From an uncultured Alphaproteobacteria bacterium (GTDB lineage: Bacteria; Pseudomonadota; Alphaproteobacteria; HIMB59): a DNA stretch of 64,000 bases. The stretch covers positions 1-64,000 of the forward strand of contig CABYSX010000003.1 in assembly GCA_902521795.1 (NCBI GenBank), in the 5' to 3' direction. A model generated the notes under the pieces. That model was not told the DNA's origin. It ran no database searches and saw nothing but the letters and a program-made list of their open reading frames with translations. Shown one piece after another: positions 62,230 through 64,000 of the stretch (its first letter is position 1; each line of letters begins with the position of its first letter). The position numbers were made by a program, and so were the translations under genes.

Positions 62230-62256
62230 ATTTAACAATTATTGATATGAAGTCAA
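62230..62256 (-). promoter_or_regulatory. Candidate promoter of rpmH-rnpA
   Basis: On the minus strand, TTGACT (62251-62256) and TTAAAT (62230-62235) are 15 nt apart, just upstream of rpmH. The -35 is good and the -10 matches 4 of 6. The 73-nt gap also serves panC on the other strand. Confidence 0.35.
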
Positions 62257-62272
62257 TAAATAAAAACAAATT

Positions 62273-63103
62273 ATGCTGATAATTAAAGATATTTCTAATT
62301 TGCAGTCCTATTTGAGCGCTTATCAAAATCGAAAATATTCAATTGGTTATGTGCCAACAATGGGAGCTCTTCACAAAGGACATGGTGAATTAATCAAGCA
62401 ATCAAAAAAAAATAACCACAAAACTATTGTCAGTATTTTTGTTAATGAAAAACAATTTAGTAGTAAAGAGGATTTTGAAACCTATCCAAGGAATAAAGGT
62501 TTTGATTATGATTTCTGCATAGATAACGAAGTAGACATACTATTTGAACCCTCATCTGAGGAAATATTTAAAAATGATGAAACTCTATTAAAGAATAAAA
62601 ATTTTAAAGATATTCTTTGTGATAAATTTAGAAGAGGACACTTTGACGGTGTTATCACTGTTCTTGATAAATTTTTTTCCATTATAAAAAGTAATAAAGT
62701 TTATTTTGGCGAAAAAGATTATCAGCAACTAAAGATCATTGAGAAATTTATTGAAGAAAAATACAAATCTTTAGACTTAGTTTCTGTCCCAACACAAAGA
62801 CACGAAGAGGGAATAGCTTATTCATCAAGAAATGAAAAGCTAAGTAAAAAGCAAACTCAAGATTTTGTAGATTTTCATAAAAAAGTTAAAAATTTTATAG
62901 GTTCTCTTGAAGAGTCTTTAGATATTGAAACAGCTAACCAAAAAGCAAATGATTTTATGAAATTACAAAATATTGATAAATTTGATTATTTTGAATTCAG
63001 AAATTATACTGACCTAAGTTTTGTCGGTACTGTATCTCATGCCAGACTTTTCTATGCAATCTATAAAGGTAAAATTAGATTAATTGATAATTTAAAAGTT
63101 TAA
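62273..63103 (+). CDS. panC: pantothenate synthetase
   Basis: Joins pantoate and beta-alanine with ATP to make pantothenate (vitamin B5). The nucleotide-binding start IGYVPTMGALHKGHGELI with the KGH box, VSIFVNEKQFSSKEDFETYP, the FRRGHFDGVITVLDKFFSII block, VYFGEKDYQQL and YSSRNEKLSKKQ are present. Small substitutions (FVNEKQF for FVNPLQF) are conservative. The length of 276 residues is usual. panB is not adjacent. It is convergent with tRNA-Arg, which ends 2 nt after its stop. Confidence 0.94.
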   Translation: MLIIKDISNLQSYLSAYQNRKYSIGYVPTMGALHKGHGELIKQSKKNNHKTIVSIFVNEKQFSSKEDFETYPRNKGFDYDFCIDNEVDILFEPSSEEIFKNDETLLKNKNFKDILCDKFRRGHFDGVITVLDKFFSIIKSNKVYFGEKDYQQLKIIEKFIEEKYKSLDLVSVPTQRHEEGIAYSSRNEKLSKKQTQDFVDFHKKVKNFIGSLEESLDIETANQKANDFMKLQNIDKFDYFEFRNYTDLSFVGTVSHARLFYAIYKGKIRLIDNLKV

Positions 63104-63105
63104 AT

Positions 63106-63180
63106 TGGCGGTTCTGCAAGGATTCGAACCCTGAATTCTTGATCCGTAGTCAAGTGTGATATCCGTTTCACCACAGAACC
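63106..63180 (-). tRNA. tRNA-Arg (anticodon ACG), CCA encoded
   Basis: Cloverleaf on the minus strand: acceptor GGTTCTG with CAGAACC, D arm GTGAAACGGATATCAC, anticodon stem CTTGA/TCAAG with loop CTACGGA (ACG, probably read as ICG), T arm CAGGG-TTCGAAT-CCTTG, and templated GCCA. It is 2 nt from panC. An integrase remnant begins about 95 nt from its 5' end. Confidence 0.95.
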
Positions 63181-63275
63181 TTAATCTAAGTATATCACCA
63201 TAATTCAATCGTTGTACTTAATCCTACGAAACTCATTACGGAGCCATTACGGGCAACGAATGAAGAAGGGATATA
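63181..63275 (+). other. Spacer between tRNA-Arg and integrase remnant with CATTACGG repeats
   Basis: No gene is visible. Two CATTACGG direct repeats occur at 63234 and 63245 (period 11), close to the integrase remnant's start. Repeats of this kind often serve as arm-type recombinase sites, but this is inference. The rest is AT-rich with no further structure. Confidence 0.4.
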
Positions 63276-63443
63276 ATGGGAAGTATAACTAAACGAAAGA
63301 TGAAAGATGTAAAGGGCAATCGCTATGTCTTATTTCAAGCATAGGTGAACATGAAGGGACAAAGATATTCTCGAGCTTTTCAATATATGCGGGAAGCAAG
63401 GAGTTACATTAGCGAACAAAAGGGATTATTCAGTAGAAGTTGT
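63276..63443 (+). pseudogene. Remnant of a phage-type tyrosine integrase N-terminus
   Basis: The frame from ATG 63276 reads MGSITKRKMKDVKGNRYVLF and then QA, a TAG stop, and continues in the same frame as VNMKGQRYSRAFQYMREARS and YISEQKGL. Joined, this resembles the N-terminal arm-binding segment of phage and island integrases: MGSITKRK..YR.Q...KGQ..S..F.T..EA..W..EQ. The internal amber stop and the loss of everything after about residue 50 show it is decayed. The catalytic domain is absent. The family match is by eye only. A tRNA-Arg lies upstream, as is usual for integration sites. Confidence 0.5.
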
Positions 63444-63452
63444 TTGTCGGGG

Positions 63453-63517
63453 GGAGGGAACAACGTTGTGTTTCCTCCACCCTTAGTGTTGCAGAGGTGT
63501 GAAATCTTCAAACCTCT
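63453..63517 (-). terminator. Two hairpins after the foreign ORF
   Basis: ggagggaac pairs with gtttcctcc (63453-63478, nine pairs with one G-T) and agaggt pairs with acctct (63493-63517). They lie at and just beyond the stop of the 63516-63920 ORF and may end its transcript, although no clear U run follows on that strand. Confidence 0.35.
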
Positions 63518-63920
63518 AGTTAAAGGGGTAAAGTTCCCAAACTGCTTTGCCATCTGCATCGGCTTCGTAAGTAAATGCGTAAAATTTACCATTCAGTTCA
63601 GATAACGCTTCAGATGTGGTTTCGAATATAGCGCCGCCTCTAAAAGAAGTGCCTCCATCTTTCCTCTGGTTTCCGACACCCGTAGCTTTATATGTGGCGA
63701 CACCTTCTGCACACATTACAACCCCAGCATAGGCATTTCCTGCCCATGAACCATCTGGTCTCATTTCGGCTGTAAATGCGCCCATAGACTGAACATCATG
63801 ACCTAGCATCGTTCCGCTCCCTTCAGCAGTAATGTCCATAGCAGGTAAACCATATTTACCAGAGTCTATTGGCTTATTAGTTTCCTGTAATGTCATTGTT
63901 CCAATTTTATCACCAAGCAT
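63516..63920 (-). CDS. Hypothetical small glycine-rich protein, likely foreign
   Basis: A 134-residue protein, not recognised with confidence. It has many glycines and alternating beta-like segments (ITAEGSGTMLGHDVQSMGAF, GSWAGNAYAGVVMCAEGVAT, DGGTSFRGGAIFETTSEALS), suggesting a compact beta-barrel, and ends in DADGKAVWELYPFN. No signal peptide. The ribosome site is strong (AAGGAG, spacing 7). Base composition is clearly richer in G and C than neighbouring genes, which points to recent acquisition, along with the adjacent integrase remnant. Could be a cargo gene of a lost mobile element. The overlapping plus-strand ORF in the track is its shadow. Confidence 0.6.
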   Translation of the reverse strand: MLGDKIGTMTLQETNKPIDSGKYGLPAMDITAEGSGTMLGHDVQSMGAFTAEMRPDGSWAGNAYAGVVMCAEGVATYKATGVGNQRKDGGTSFRGGAIFETTSEALSELNGKFYAFTYEADADGKAVWELYPFN

Positions 63921-63992
63921 TGTTAATCTCCTTTTCTAAAATTTATAAAGTAAATGATTATAATAATTACTTGTTTATAATAAATTTAAATT

Positions 63993-64000
63993 ACAGAACC
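63993..64000. repeat. acagaacc, repeat of the tRNA-Arg 5' end at the window edge
   Basis: The last 8 bases (acagaacc) repeat 63173-63180, where the tRNA-Arg(ACG) begins on the minus strand. With the integrase remnant and foreign ORF in between, this might be part of a direct att repeat of about 0.8 kb spacing. It is only 8 nt and the window stops there, so it could be chance. Confidence 0.25.

Noticed and set aside
63345-63605. 86-residue ORF as a separate gene
   Set aside because: Its first 27 residues continue the integrase-like frame after the amber stop, and the rest is antisense to the foreign ORF, so it is treated as part of a remnant.
1-64000. CRISPR arrays, rRNA genes or complete insertion sequences
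   Set aside because: No regularly spaced repeat, rRNA segment or transposase frame was seen. The only recombinase signal is the integrase remnant near the right end.

Overview
The window reads as one continuous stretch of a compact, AT-rich alphaproteobacterial chromosome. Short gaps, many 1-8 nt overlaps, frequent TTG/GTG starts and typical marine content (TRAP transporter, several DMT exporters, few regulators) suggest a streamlined oceanic lineage of the SAR11-like or HIMB59/AEGEAN-169-like kind. The clade is inferred from gene content and base composition, not tested. Alphaproteobacterial order is clear in ffh-rpsP-rimM-trmD-rplS-leuCDB-asd, sdhCDAB-mdh-sucAB, ffs-dnaX-ybaB-recR, rpmH-rnpA-yidD-yidC-engB and dapD-dapE.

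Layout. 1-1.75 kb: dapF and a truncated mtaB on the minus strand. 1.8-9.8 kb: SRP54, ribosome and tRNA maturation genes, leucine biosynthesis and asd. 9.8-14.4 kb: a pyridoxal-kinase-like gene, Fe-SOD, Hsp20, a quinone oxidoreductase, a class III aminotransferase and a tiny membrane ORF. 14.4-19 kb: an accessory envelope block with a structured intergenic region, a GT-C-like membrane protein, a tandem PAP2 phosphatase, a secreted EF-hand protein split by a frameshift, tRNA-Arg(UCG) and small proteins. 19-23.5 kb: a short-chain acyl-CoA operon (small membrane peptide, ybgC, acetoacetyl-CoA synthetase, thiolase with a one-base frameshift) and a DMT exporter. 23.5-26.7 kb: a TRAP transporter, binding protein convergent with its membrane subunits. 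26.9-37.7 kb: TCA genes sdhCDAB, mdh, sucA, sucB and acnA, with sucCD absent from the locus. 37.7-42.8 kb: glycerol-3-phosphate metabolism (glpD, glpK, a LysR regulator, divergent gpsA). 42.8-48.5 kb: small and envelope genes (SprT-like, IalB-like, metallophosphoesterase, DMT, AmpG-like MFS, CycM-like cytochrome). 48.5-56 kb: kdsB, pheA, SRP RNA, dnaX-ybaB-recR, def-fmt-truA and a glycosyltransferase that appears to start at ATT. 56-62.2 kb: peroxiredoxin, dapE, dapD, a HAD phosphatase, engB, yidC, yidD, rnpA, rpmH. 62.3-64 kb: panC, tRNA-Arg(ACG), then a small island-like tail with a decayed integrase N-terminus and a compositionally foreign small ORF.

How the genes work together. The core is central carbon metabolism (TCA cycle, glycerol-3-phosphate, acetoacetate to acetyl-CoA, organic-acid uptake), amino acid and cofactor synthesis (leucine, lysine/DAP, phenylalanine, pantothenate) and translation, protein targeting and insertion. 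Both parts of the signal recognition particle are present (ffh and ffs), as are the insertase YidC and its partner YidD.

The most notable observations are: the AUU start candidate; two single-base homopolymer frameshifts in otherwise intact genes; three overlooked small membrane-peptide ORFs, two overlapping and one 2 nt from the next gene; an E2 subunit (SucB) without an evident E3-binding domain; loss of half of the DnaX zinc-module cysteines; the structured RNA-like region near 14.4 kb; and an integrase remnant beside a tRNA-Arg gene. I saw no CRISPR array, rRNA operon or intact insertion sequence.
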